Source: Qipengyuania xiamenensis (GTDB lineage: Bacteria; Pseudomonadota; Alphaproteobacteria; Sphingomonadales; Sphingomonadaceae). Taken from it: a stretch of 64,000 nucleotides of DNA. The stretch is from NCBI RefSeq assembly GCF_019711495.1, contig NZ_JAIGNM010000002.1, positions 62,001-126,000 of the forward strand, given 5' to 3'. Every line of letters begins with the position of its first letter. Positions within the stretch are counted from its first letter, which is position 1. A program made the position numbers and the translations under genes. The notes under the pieces are model-generated. The model made no database searches and was not told where the DNA came from. It worked only from the letters and a program-made list of their open reading frames with translations. Shown piece after piece: positions 50,183 to 60,100 of this stretch.

Positions 50183-51700
50183 CTACTCTGCTGCTTCGAG
50201 TTCTTCTTCCGCACCGCGTGCATTGGCGCCCTTGCGGTGCAGCGACAGGATTCCGTCATCGACCGGGTCGGTGCTCATCCGCTTGCGATCGAGCACATAT
50301 TCCTGATTGAGCCGCCACGGATAATTGACCGCGTTCTTGGGCATGATGTGCTTGGAACGCTGGATGTAGCCGGAAGAGAAGTCGAAAATATCGTCCTCCT
50401 CCAGCGTGTGGTTCTCGGGCAGGACGGGTACGGCGACATCGGCGCCCTTTGCCTTCATCTCGTTCAGCACACGGCAGACGTAGTCCGAATTGATGTCGGC
50501 GCGCAGCGTCCAGCTGGCGTTGAGATAACCGAACACCACCGCAAGGTTGGGCAGGTTCGAGAACATGCAGCCCTTGTAATAGAAGCGGTCCGCCAGATCG
50601 ACCGGCTGGCCTTCCTGCGACAGCTGGATCTTGCCTGCCACGGCAAGCTTGAGCCCGGTCGCGGTGACGACGATGTCGGCAGGCAGGAACGTGTCGTCGG
50701 TGAGACGCACGCCGCCCTTTTCGAACGCCTTGATATGGCCGGTCACGACCTCGGCCTTGCCGTGCTTGATCGCCTCGAAGAGGTCGTCGTCCGGCACGAG
50801 GCACAGACGCTGGTCCCAAGGGTCATAGGGCGGGGTGAAGGGAGTGAGGTCGAAGTCCTCTCCCATGATCTTGCTGATCTTCTTGTGCAGGAACTGCTTC
50901 ACCTTCTCGGGGCGGGTGCGTGCCCGCTTGAAGCTGATGTCCTGCAGCTTGATGTTCTTGAACCGGGTGATGCGATAGGCGAGCTTCTCGGGCAGGATCT
51001 TGCGCAGGAAGTTGGCCAGTCCGTCCTTCGCCGGACGCGAGAACATCCATGTCGGCGTGCGCTGGAGCATCGTGACCTTGGCCGCCTTGTCCGCCATCGA
51101 GGGGACGATCGTGACGGCCGTTGCGCCCGAGCCGATCACGACGACATTCTTGCCGGTGTAATCGAGGTCCTTCGGCCAGAATTGCGGGTGGATCACCTGC
51201 CCGCTGAATTCGCCGAAATCGAAGCCCGGATCATAGGGCTCGTCGTAATCGTAATAGCCCGAGCCGAGATAGAGCCAGTTGGCGGTGAGCATCTTGCGCT
51301 CGCCATCGTCGGTTTCGAGCGTAACGTGCCAGCGCGCGTCTGCCCCGCGCCAGTCGGCCGAAATGACCTTGTGGCCGAAGCGGATGTGGCGGCGGATATC
51401 GCGCTCATCGACGATTCGGTCGAGATATTCGAGGATGGCAGGGCCGTCGGCGATCGATTTCTCGTGCTTCCACGGTTCGAAATCGAAGCCCAGCGTGTGC
51501 ATGTCGCTGTCCGAACGGATGCCGGGATATCGGAACAGATCCCATGTGCCGCCAAGGTTTTCGCGCCGTTCGACGATCGCGAAACTGTGATCGGGCGCCT
51601 TCTCCCGCATGTGCGCTGCCATGCCGATGCCGGAAATGCCGGCACCCACGATCAGCACATCGAAATCGGTGGCGCGGTTGCTCGTTGGTCTCTCTCCCAT
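50183..51700 (-). CDS. Flavin-containing monooxygenase, Baeyer-Villiger type
   Basis: 505 aa. FAD-binding VLIVGAGISGIGMAAHMREK near residue 15, NADPH-binding VVVIGSGATAVTIVPSMAD near residue 178, and between them FSGQVIHPQFWP, which satisfies the FxGxxxHxxxW(P/D) fingerprint of type-I Baeyer-Villiger monooxygenases. Oxidises ketones or similar lipophilic substrates with NADPH and O2; the actual substrate is unknown. FAD also bound via NLGGTWDLFRYPGIRSDSD. It lies 69 bp downstream of the Wzy-like gene on the same strand, perhaps with its own promoter. Confidence 0.88.
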   Translation of the reverse strand: MGERPTSNRATDFDVLIVGAGISGIGMAAHMREKAPDHSFAIVERRENLGGTWDLFRYPGIRSDSDMHTLGFDFEPWKHEKSIADGPAILEYLDRIVDERDIRRHIRFGHKVISADWRGADARWHVTLETDDGERKMLTANWLYLGSGYYDYDEPYDPGFDFGEFSGQVIHPQFWPKDLDYTGKNVVVIGSGATAVTIVPSMADKAAKVTMLQRTPTWMFSRPAKDGLANFLRKILPEKLAYRITRFKNIKLQDISFKRARTRPEKVKQFLHKKISKIMGEDFDLTPFTPPYDPWDQRLCLVPDDDLFEAIKHGKAEVVTGHIKAFEKGGVRLTDDTFLPADIVVTATGLKLAVAGKIQLSQEGQPVDLADRFYYKGCMFSNLPNLAVVFGYLNASWTLRADINSDYVCRVLNEMKAKGADVAVPVLPENHTLEEDDIFDFSSGYIQRSKHIMPKNAVNYPWRLNQEYVLDRKRMSTDPVDDGILSLHRKGANARGAEEELEAAE

Positions 51701-51769
51701 GAGAACCAGACTACCCCAAGCGGACCGCGAGGGGAAGTGTAAGTTGCGCGGTGCAACCTATCCTGCGGT

Positions 51770-53167
51770 TCAGGGTGCTTTCGCGGCGAGCGAGCGGCGC
51801 CTTTCCGCTGGGGTCTGTTCGAGGAAGCGGGGCGTGTTTGCCTCTTGCGCGAGCATGACGTCCGGGATGCCGGCCGGCCGCGAGATTCGCACGAACAACA
51901 AGGCGAGCAAGAGCGGGCCGAAATAGAAGGGCAGGGTCCGCAGCAGGGTCAGCAAGGTGCCGTCGCGGAATCCCAGCACTGTCATGGCGATGGCAAGCGC
52001 ATAGGCCAGCCTTGCGAGCGGGCCACCCCGACGCATCAGCAGCAGCCGGTAGATCCCTCCGAAGATCAGCGCGAAGATCGAAGCCTGGATCACGATGCCC
52101 GGATAGCCGAGACTCATCCAGCCGATTCCCGGCATGGAGGCGGTCATGCCGATGGGGCGCCCATAGTCCCATAGCGAGAAGTGCTGGACGGGCGACCCGA
52201 CAGGCTTGTCTTCCCAGATTGCGCGCGGGACAGGCTCGGTGAAAATCTGCAGCACATGGGCGAAATAATCGTAAGTGCCGGTGCGCTGGGGCACTGCATA
52301 GACGAGGTATTCGAAGTACTCGAGGCTGGCGAAATCCATGTGCTCGAGCGGATCGAGCGTCTGTTCGTCGATGTATCCGTCTCCGAGATCCTCGGCCACT
52401 ATCGCGCGAACCGCGCCTCCGCGATCGATCACGATCTGGTTGAAGGCAACGGCGGCGACCAGCGCCAGCGCAACCGCCCGCCAGTCGAACCACTTGCGCC
52501 CCTTTTCCAGCAGCCAGCAGATGGCGACCGCAGCGGTCGCGTAGATGATCGCGTGGCGTGTTCCCGTTCCTGCCTGCAGGAATGCAAAGCCGGCGAAATA
52601 GGCCCAGCCCCACCAGCGATAGCGCGACAGCCAGACCGTCATCACAGCCATTGGCGCCATCATCAGCGCTGCATCGGTGAACCAGCCATTGCCCTGTATA
52701 TTGACCATGTTCCCGGTTGCCGCATCGCGGACCATGGTTTCGAAATTGTTCACGCGCAGGACCCAGTTGCCGATCTGCGAATAGGCGGCGACCGGGGTGA
52801 GCAGCGCTATCGCAGCGAGGAACGGCTTGAACACCACCACGCGCATCCTGTCGTAAGCCTCACGCGGTTGTGCTTCGGGTCCTCTCGAGCCGATGCCGAG
52901 GGTCAGCGCGACGAACACCAGCATGCCCAGGTTCGCGCCAAGGATCACCGTGATCTTGTCGGACATCGACGGCTGGAAATCGTACAGACGATAGACGAAG
53001 TCGAAATCGTACCAGCGCGCGATCAGCGGCCGGAAAACGAAGATGAAGCCGTGGAAGACAAGATAGAAGCTGGCCGGGTGCGCCAGCGCTGCTGCCGTGT
53101 GCCGCATGTATGCGGTCACTGTCGCCAGAAAGACGATGACCGAGGCGAGGAGCAGGAAGTCGTACAC
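51770..53167 (-). CDS. Wzy-like oligosaccharide repeat-unit polymerase
   Basis: 465 aa starting with GTG. About eleven hydrophobic helices with a large periplasmic-type loop between residues ~240-320 (EDLGDGYIDEQTLDPLEHMD; AVPQRTGTYDYFAHVLQIFT). This topology and motifs such as PASFYLVFHGFIFVFRPLIA resemble O-antigen/exopolysaccharide polymerases, which vary too much in sequence for certainty. Directly upstream lie a Wzx-like flippase and a glycosyltransferase, supporting the call. Confidence 0.7.
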   Translation of the reverse strand: MYDFLLLASVIVFLATVTAYMRHTAAALAHPASFYLVFHGFIFVFRPLIARWYDFDFVYRLYDFQPSMSDKITVILGANLGMLVFVALTLGIGSRGPEAQPREAYDRMRVVVFKPFLAAIALLTPVAAYSQIGNWVLRVNNFETMVRDAATGNMVNIQGNGWFTDAALMMAPMAVMTVWLSRYRWWGWAYFAGFAFLQAGTGTRHAIIYATAAVAICWLLEKGRKWFDWRAVALALVAAVAFNQIVIDRGGAVRAIVAEDLGDGYIDEQTLDPLEHMDFASLEYFEYLVYAVPQRTGTYDYFAHVLQIFTEPVPRAIWEDKPVGSPVQHFSLWDYGRPIGMTASMPGIGWMSLGYPGIVIQASIFALIFGGIYRLLLMRRGGPLARLAYALAIAMTVLGFRDGTLLTLLRTLPFYFGPLLLALLFVRISRPAGIPDVMLAQEANTPRFLEQTPAERRRSLAAKAP

Positions 53168-53210
53168 TGGCGAAGCTTCTAGCGCCGCGGAAGGCGAGAA
53201 AACAGGCCCG

Positions 53211-54584
53211 TCATGGCTTGGCCCTGAGAAGGCCGATCAGATTGCGCACATCCTCCGCCCGTTCGCGGGAAACCACCTGCGCGCAGTAATCGGCAAAGCT
53301 CCACTCCAGCGTCTTGAGCGCCCTCGCGAGAGCCGGGATGAACTGGCTGGCCTCTGCGATGACGAGCGGCAGGACGAGGATATGAAGGGGCACACCCACG
53401 GCCAGAAGCGCGACACCCAACAGTAGTGCGGCAATGGAGCCGGTGAGGTAAATGCCGATCAGGCGTGCATGGCGATTGTCGGCTGCAAGCACGGCGACAG
53501 GAGCTGCCGACAAGGCGCGCAAGGTGGCGGCCACGATCAGGATCACGGCGACAGCGGGGTTAAATGCGGTCTGGCCCAGCGTGTAGAGGTCCTGCAGCCA
53601 TGCGCCCGCAACCAGCAGGGCGCTGCCGAACATTACGGAGACGACAAGCGATACGAGGGTCATGGTCGCGAGCAAGCGGCGCTGAAGGTCTCGCCGGTCG
53701 CCTTCCAGATAGCCGCTCTCGTAATACTGCATCGCGTAGGACATGTTGGTGAACAAATCGAGCAGGCGGGTCAGCGTCCGGGTTGCGACGAAGCCTGCGA
53801 GGACGACAGCCCCGAAGCCCGCTCCGACCACGAGGACATAGCCCTGCAAATTGATGCCGAAGACCAGCGGCATCAGCATGAAAGCAAGCGAGGGCTTCCA
53901 TATCTCGGCCAGGCTTTCGCGCGCCGGTTTGCGCGGACCGTCGAACAATTCGGGGCTGGCTTTCCGGGCAGAGAGATAAATGACTGCGGCGGCAAGGCAG
54001 CGGGTGAGGGCGAGCCACATTGCAAGCGTGGCGAGGCTGTCGGAAAAAGTGACAGCGGCGGCAATCACCACGATCTCGACGAGGCTCGCCGCATTGTAGA
54101 GGAAGATGTGATCGGGATAGCGTCCGGCCACGCGGAACGGGATGTCGAACACCGCCATCTGGCTGGTCGCGAAGATATAGAGACCGAGCCATGCAGCGGC
54201 CGAAGCGACATCCATGATCGCAACCGTATCGCCGGGATCGATGAAGGACGGTGCAGCGAACATCGCCGTTCCTGCGAAGAGTAGCGCCAGCATGGCAGTC
54301 GCCACCGCTCCGATCGACCAGGAGGTGCGGAAATCGCTGCGCGAGCGCTCGATGTCACCGCCGCGGGCGGCGGCCAGTGCAGCAGCGCCTCCGGCACCTG
54401 CGAAACCCGTTCCGACAAGCGCGATGTAGGCGGGGACCGAAAAAACGATCAGCCATGTCCCGACACGCTCCGCGCTCCAGCTGGCAAAGAAGATCGGGAG
54501 CGTCGCGAACTGGACGAGAATGCGGGTGGCGATCGAAGCGAGATTTGCGGCAACCCCGCGCAGGATGCGGCGGCGATCGCTCAT
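53211..54584 (-). CDS. Wzx-like polysaccharide flippase
   Basis: 457 aa, about twelve to fourteen helices, polysaccharide-export (MATE-like) pattern: it begins RRILRGVAANLASIATRILV then QFATLPIFFASWSAERVGTW, as flippases do, and has VLAGFVATRTLTRLLDLFTN near residue 285. Probably moves lipid-linked glycan across the inner membrane. The start at 54584 forms an ATGA overlap with the glycosyltransferase stop. It is 43 bp from the Wzy-like gene. Confidence 0.78.
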   Translation of the reverse strand: MSDRRRILRGVAANLASIATRILVQFATLPIFFASWSAERVGTWLIVFSVPAYIALVGTGFAGAGGAAALAAARGGDIERSRSDFRTSWSIGAVATAMLALLFAGTAMFAAPSFIDPGDTVAIMDVASAAAWLGLYIFATSQMAVFDIPFRVAGRYPDHIFLYNAASLVEIVVIAAAVTFSDSLATLAMWLALTRCLAAAVIYLSARKASPELFDGPRKPARESLAEIWKPSLAFMLMPLVFGINLQGYVLVVGAGFGAVVLAGFVATRTLTRLLDLFTNMSYAMQYYESGYLEGDRRDLQRRLLATMTLVSLVVSVMFGSALLVAGAWLQDLYTLGQTAFNPAVAVILIVAATLRALSAAPVAVLAADNRHARLIGIYLTGSIAALLLGVALLAVGVPLHILVLPLVIAEASQFIPALARALKTLEWSFADYCAQVVSRERAEDVRNLIGLLRAKP

Positions 54585-55630
54585 TCTTCGTATCCGCGGC
54601 CCAGCAGTTTCCGGCCAACGGCCTTGGCAGCTTCGACGGCCGATTGCGCGGCCCCGTATGCGAGCGTGCGATTGCGCTCGCGGCGCGGATGCGCGGCCCA
54701 TTGCTTGTAGCGCGCCGATATCGACCCTTCGAGCAGGCTGACCCATTGCTCGACCAGCCTGTCGGGCGCGAAGGCTTCGGCCTTCTGGTGTCCGGCGCTT
54801 GCGATCGACTGGTATAGAAACGCGTCGCTGCGCAGTCGCTCGACCTGCATCAGCAATTCCTGCCGATTGGTGGCAAGCAAGTGGTCGATCCCCGCAGTGC
54901 CGACCTGCGCGAAAGCGGAATCGGCCCCGCCAATGAAGGGCACGCCCGCAAACCAGGCGTTGATCATCTTGTTGGCGGGTTTGCGCGAATGGCGCGAATT
55001 GCCGAAGCTGCGCAAGCCGATCGCGATGTCGATATCGGAAAAGTCGTGCCAGAGCTCGGGCGGGCGGGCGACGAACTCGAGACCGCGCTGCGCCATGAGC
55101 TCCCGCCACTCGTCCTCACTGGCCGCGAGATTTCCTTCGACATTGCCGAGAAAGCCGATCCGTTTCACGCCCTCACGGGTCGGGTCGCGAGGAATGATGC
55201 CTGCCTGCGGCCAGAGATATTGCAGTGCTGCATCGTCGCACAGGAGGTCGGCATTCTGCTGGATATGGAACTGCGCCCAAAGCACGCGCGGGTAGTCGGC
55301 CTGGATCGAAACCTGGAATAGTCCCTTGCCCGGTCCCGACCTGCTGAGTGTCTTCGCCTTGGCGATATTTATCCGACCCTCGGCGGGTTCCGTGGCAATT
55401 TCTATTCCGCCGAATCCGGCATCGCGGAGCCGGCACCATGTTTGCACTGTCCAGCACAGGTCGCCATTTTCCGCGAAGGAGCTCATGATGTCGGGCCGCT
55501 GCAGCAGCAGGGCCTCGAAATCTTCCGACGCGATCGCCTCGCGCGCGCCGAACCTGTCGTTGTGCACGAAGCGGACCGGGACCTTGGATCCCAGCTCCTT
55601 CGTGCCCTGCGAAACTGTAAAGCCGCTCAT
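54581..55630 (-). CDS. Glycosyltransferase-like protein (GT-B type)
   Basis: 349 aa without membrane helices. The C-terminal half carries the GT-B nucleotide-sugar side: KRIGFLGNVEGNLAASEDEW near residue 160, RSFGNSRHSRKPANKMINAW followed by FAGVPFIGGADSAFAQVG near residue 225, then a helical tail. Sugar and acceptor cannot be read. Its ATG lies 19 bp downstream of the PilZ gene, and its stop overlaps the flippase start, so it belongs to the polysaccharide module. Confidence 0.72.
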   Translation of the reverse strand: MSGFTVSQGTKELGSKVPVRFVHNDRFGAREAIASEDFEALLLQRPDIMSSFAENGDLCWTVQTWCRLRDAGFGGIEIATEPAEGRINIAKAKTLSRSGPGKGLFQVSIQADYPRVLWAQFHIQQNADLLCDDAALQYLWPQAGIIPRDPTREGVKRIGFLGNVEGNLAASEDEWRELMAQRGLEFVARPPELWHDFSDIDIAIGLRSFGNSRHSRKPANKMINAWFAGVPFIGGADSAFAQVGTAGIDHLLATNRQELLMQVERLRSDAFLYQSIASAGHQKAEAFAPDRLVEQWVSLLEGSISARYKQWAAHPRRERNRTLAYGAAQSAVEAAKAVGRKLLGRGYEE

Positions 55631-55649
55631 GGCGTGTCAGAGCGGACGA

Positions 55650-55955
55650 TTATTCGTCATCGCCCTTTTCGGACATGAACTTCACGATGTGGTCGAGCAC
55701 CCCGGGATGAAGGGTTTTCTCGAAGGAGGCTCCCACGATGTGCCCTTCACGCCAGCGAACCGTGGCGGGGATGGGCCCGATCTTGCCGATCCGGACGAGG
55801 ATATCCTTGTCGACTTCGAGGATCGAGAAACGGTCATGGAAGCGGCAACCGCTTTCCGAAATGTCCTTGATCCAGACATCGCGCGAGTAATTGTTCCGCT
55901 GGCGCCAGGCGCCTGCGACCTTCACTTCATGCCGTTCGCTACGACGATTTTCCAT
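55650..55955 (-). CDS. PilZ domain protein
   Basis: 101 aa, a single PilZ domain. Both c-di-GMP contacts are visible: RxxxR in RRSERHEV (R3-R7) and DxSxxG in KDISESGCRF near residue 32. So binding of c-di-GMP is likely. It heads a four-gene run with glycosyltransferase, flippase and polymerase, which suggests second-messenger control of the polymer made there. It diverges from the LacI gene (114-bp gap). Confidence 0.88.
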   Translation of the reverse strand: MENRRSERHEVKVAGAWRQRNNYSRDVWIKDISESGCRFHDRFSILEVDKDILVRIGKIGPIPATVRWREGHIVGASFEKTLHPGVLDHIVKFMSEKGDDE

Positions 55956-56069
55956 GGACCCCCACCTTCGTGCTGCAGTCGCCTTTTTCCATGAGGAACC
56001 ACAGTGCGCAAGGCCTCTCGCATTCTTGTTTGGCTTGGGTTAGGGCCGAGCCGGGAGATTGCAGCGAAA

Positions 56070-57098
56070 ATGACAAAAGACGCAAACGAGCGCCCGCATC
56101 GGGTAACTTCCATCGATGTCGCCGAACGTGCCGGTGTCAGCCAGTCGACGGTCAGTCGTGCGCTGTCCGGATCCGAAACGATCACCGAGGCAACCCGCCG
56201 CCGCGTCGAACAGGCTGCGGCCGAACTGGGCTATCACGTCAACATGCGTGCAGCGGGCTTGCGCAAGGGCGAAACCGGCACCATCGCCATCGTCGTGATC
56301 GGGCGCGAGGGGCAGGGCCCGGCTGCGATCAATCCTTTCTACTACAGCCTTCTCGGCAGCACCTGCGCGGCCGCTGCAGAGCGCGGCTATGAAGCGCTCG
56401 TGTCCTTCCAGGCGAAGGAAGACGAACTTTTCGGCCATTATGTCGGACGCCGCCAGGCGGACGGGGTCGTCGTCATCGGCACGGCGACGAATGGCCCTGC
56501 CTGGGACTATTTCCGCGAGGTGGCCCGATCGAGCAAGGCAATCGCCTTCTGGGGCTCGCCGTTCGACGATGCGGTCTGGGTGCGTTCGGACAATCGCGAT
56601 GGCGGGCGTATCGCGGTCGAGCGCCTGATCGCCAGCGGCGCGAAGAATATCGTATTCGTCGGCGATACCAACTCCTCGCAGAAGCAGTTTCGCGAGCGGT
56701 TCGAGGGGTATCAGGAAGCTATCGCAGCAGCCGGTCTCGAAGCGCGCGATCCGATCGTGTCGGAAGGCGAGGACCGCGTTTCGCAAGGCCGCAATGCCGC
56801 GGCGCAGCTGGTCGAGACGGGTGCCAACTTCGACGGCCTGTTCTTCGCCTGCGACGCGATGGCGCTCGGCGCACTGGAAGAATTTGCGACGCGCGGCGTC
56901 GATGTACCGGGCAAGGTCGGTGTGGTCGGTTTCGACGGGCTGGGATCGGGCGAGTTCAGCAATCCGCCGCTCACCACGGTGGAGCCGGACTTTGCCGAAG
57001 CCGGTCGCCTGCTGGTGGAGACCGCGCTTGCCGCCGGCGAGGAGCAGGCAGAGCGGCGCGTTCCGGTGCGGCTCGTAGAGCGTTCGAGCGCTCGCTGA
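56070..57098 (+). CDS. LacI family transcriptional regulator
   Basis: 342 aa. HTH at the N-terminus: VTSIDVAERAGVSQSTVSRA then LSGSETITEATRRRVEQAA, the hinge helix ELGYHVNMRAAGLRKG, then a periplasmic-binding-protein-like effector domain (GRIAVERLIASGAKNIVFVG; VGVVGFDGLGSGEFSNPPLT). The ATG at 56070 gives the usual length; an upstream GTG would add 22 residues. It is probably a repressor of itself or of the 1110-residue gene downstream; an 8-bp inverted repeat lies between them. Effector unknown. Confidence 0.9.
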   Translation: MTKDANERPHRVTSIDVAERAGVSQSTVSRALSGSETITEATRRRVEQAAAELGYHVNMRAAGLRKGETGTIAIVVIGREGQGPAAINPFYYSLLGSTCAAAAERGYEALVSFQAKEDELFGHYVGRRQADGVVVIGTATNGPAWDYFREVARSSKAIAFWGSPFDDAVWVRSDNRDGGRIAVERLIASGAKNIVFVGDTNSSQKQFRERFEGYQEAIAAAGLEARDPIVSEGEDRVSQGRNAAAQLVETGANFDGLFFACDAMALGALEEFATRGVDVPGKVGVVGFDGLGSGEFSNPPLTTVEPDFAEAGRLLVETALAAGEEQAERRVPVRLVERSSAR

Positions 57099-57108
57099 AG
57101 TCTTTCGT

Positions 57109-57129
57109 CGATTGGCGGTTTGCCAATCG
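57109..57129. promoter_or_regulatory. Inverted repeat between lacI-type gene and amidohydrolase fusion
   Basis: CGATTGGC-GGTTT-GCCAATCG, eight perfect pairs, 10 bp after the LacI stop and ~50 bp before the next ATG. Without a T-run it is more likely an operator or leader hairpin than a terminator. The 5-nt centre is wider than classical LacI-family sites. Confidence 0.4.
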
Positions 57130-57179
57130 CCTCCTGCCGCGTCTAAGCCTCCCCCACATCTCATTGGGGAGAGACTTTC

Positions 57180-60100
57180 ATGAAGACCAGCATCGCTTCC
57201 GCCCTCGCGCTCGTATTGTGCGCGGGCTCGGCCCACGCACAAAGCCAGGAGCCCGAACCGAGCCCTAACCCGGTCGAGGAGCAGGAGGTCGATGCTTCGC
57301 AGGACGAACTCCCGCCCGAAGGCAGCGGCGAAGAGGTCGATGCAGCAGCAGCGACCGTTCCCATTCCCGGATCGGAGAAGAAGGACGAGGGCTGGGACGT
57401 AACCGCCCCGCGCGGATCGGTCCTGCGCGAAGTCGCGATCGACACCGACGAAGGCACGTGGATGGACGTGGACGTCTCGCCCGACGGCCGAACACTCGCT
57501 TTCTCGATGCTGGGCGACATTTACACCATGCCCATCACGGGCGGGACGCCGAGGCGGATCGCCGAAGGCCTCGCCTGGGAAATTCAGCCGCGCTTCTCGC
57601 CCGACGGCAGCCGTATCGCTTTCATCTCCGACCGTGGGGGCGGCGACAATATCTGGCTGATGAATGCAGACGGATCGAACAAGCAGCAGGTGACGAAAGA
57701 AACCTTCCGCCTGCTCAACCAGCCCAGCTGGTCGCCCGACGGGCGCTACATCGTCGCCAAGAAGCATTTCACCACGCAGCGCAGCGCCGGTACCGGCGAG
57801 ATCTGGCTCTACCACGTGTCGGGTGGCGGCGGCGTCCAGCTGGTCAAGCGCGCCAGCGAAGCCGTGCAGAAAGAACTCGGCGAGCCGATCTACGCGCCTG
57901 ACGGCAATGCGATCTACTACACGCGCAACGTCAGCTCCGGCCCGATCTTCGAATATGCGCAGGATTCCAATGCCGGCATCTTCCGCATCGAGCGCTACGA
58001 TATCGACACCGGCGAAGTGACGACGGCAGTCGGCGGCTATGGCGGCGCGGTGCGCCCGACACCTTCGCCCGACGGCAAGAGCATCGCCTTCGTTCGCCGC
58101 GACAAGGACCAGTCCCAGCTTTGGGTCAAGGACCTGTCCACCGGGCAGGAGCGCATGATCTACGGCGCGCTCGACCTCGACCTGCAGGAGACCTGGGCGG
58201 TCTATGGTGTCTATCCGATGATGGACTGGATGCCCGACAGCCAGAGCATGGTCGTCTGGGCGGGCGGCAAGCTGCGCCGCGTTGCCGCCGATGGCTCGGG
58301 TACGCAGGACATTCCCTTCCGCATCACCGACACCCGCATGGTCGCGGAAGCTCCGCATCCGGTGATCGATGTCGCGCCCGACAGCTTCACGGCCAAGATC
58401 CCGCGTTTTGCCAGCGTGTCTCCCGACGGGCGTACCGTGGTCTTCGAAAGCCTCGGCAAGCTCTACACCAAGCCGGTCGGCAGCAGTGCCGAGCCGCGCC
58501 GCCTGACTTCGGGCGGGGATGACAGCCTCGAGCTCTGGCCGACATGGTCGCGCGACGGCAACCGCATTGCCTTCGTGCGCTGGACCGACAGCGGGCTGGG
58601 CAACATCGTGACGGTCGATCCGCGCGGTCGCGGCGAACGCGTCGTGACCCGCCAGCGCGGCCACTACGCGGTTCCGCAGTTCTCGCCCGATGGCGATACG
58701 ATCGTTTTCGAAAAGCGCGGCGGCGGCTATCTGACTTCGCCCGATTTCTCTGAGAACGAGGGTGTCTATGCGGTTTCCGCCAGCGGCGGCACTCCGCGCC
58801 TCGTGGCACGCGACACGGCCACGCCGCAGTTCGCTGCGGATGACGACCGGGTCTTCATGCTGGCGCGGGCAGGAGGCAATCTCCAGCTGATCTCGGCCGA
58901 TCTCGATGGCGAGAAGCGCCGCGTCCATGCGCAGGGCGATCTTGCCAACGATTTCCGCGTGTCACCGCGCGGCGATTACGTGGCCTTCCGCCAGAATTAC
59001 GAAGTGTTCGCCATGCCGCTGCTTCCCGGCGGCCAGACGGTGACGGTTGGCGAAACGGCGAGCTCGCTGCCGGTGACCAAGGTCAGCAAGGGCGGGGCGG
59101 ACTATATCGGCTGGGCGGATAATGGTTCGACACTCCACTGGTCTATGGGCCCTGTGCTCTATCGCGCCAGTACCGGCGCCCTGACGCCGAATGCTCCGGG
59201 TGACGAAGCTCCGAAGTTCACGCCGCCCGACACGGGAACCTCGATGGCGCGCACGGTCGCAGCCGACAAGGCGACCGGCACGGTGGCGATCACCGGCGCG
59301 CGTATCCATACGATGGCGGGCGAGGGTGCCGGCACCATCGAGAACGGTACGATTATCATCCAAGGCGACCGCATCGCCGCGATCGGTCCGGCATCGAGCG
59401 TGCAGGTGCCGAGCGGGGCGACGGTAATCGACGCAGGTGGCCGCGTCGTCATGCCCGGCCTCGTCGATGCCCATGCGCATGGGGCACAGGGCACGGGCGA
59501 CCTCATTCCGCAGCAGAACTGGTCGCAGGTCCAGGCCCTCGCCATGGGGACGACGACGATCCACGATCCCTCGTCCTCCGCCAGCATGATCTTCGCCGCT
59601 GCCGAGCGTCAGCAGGCGGGTACCTTGCTCGCTCCGCGCACTTTCTCCACCGGCGAGATCATCTACGGTGCCAAGGCGCCCAGCGTCTATGCGCGGATCG
59701 ACAGCTACGAAGATGCACTTGCCCACGTGCGCCGGATCAAGGCGCAGGGCGGCATCAGCGTGAAGAACTACAACCAGCCCCGGCGCGAACAGCGCCAGCA
59801 GGTCGTGGCGGCTGCGCGCGAGGAGAACATGCTGGTCGTGGCGGAAGGCGGATCGCTCTTCGGCATGGATATGAACCTCATCGCCGACGGCAATTCGACG
59901 GTCGAACACAATATCCCGGTCGACGTGATGTACGAGGACGTCCTGCAGATGTTTGCAGGCTCGGACACGAATTACACGCCGACGCTTACGGTGACCTATG
60001 GCGGCCTTGCAGGCGATCCCTACTGGCGCCAGGCGACCGACGTGTTCGACAACCCGCTGCTGGTTCACACGCCGCCCAAGATGCTGCTCGCTTCGACGGC

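Noticed and set aside
56040..58928. 962-codon open frame opposite the LacI gene and the amidohydrolase fusion
   Set aside because: Spans two genes and an intergenic region on the other strand; composition is that of a shadow frame.
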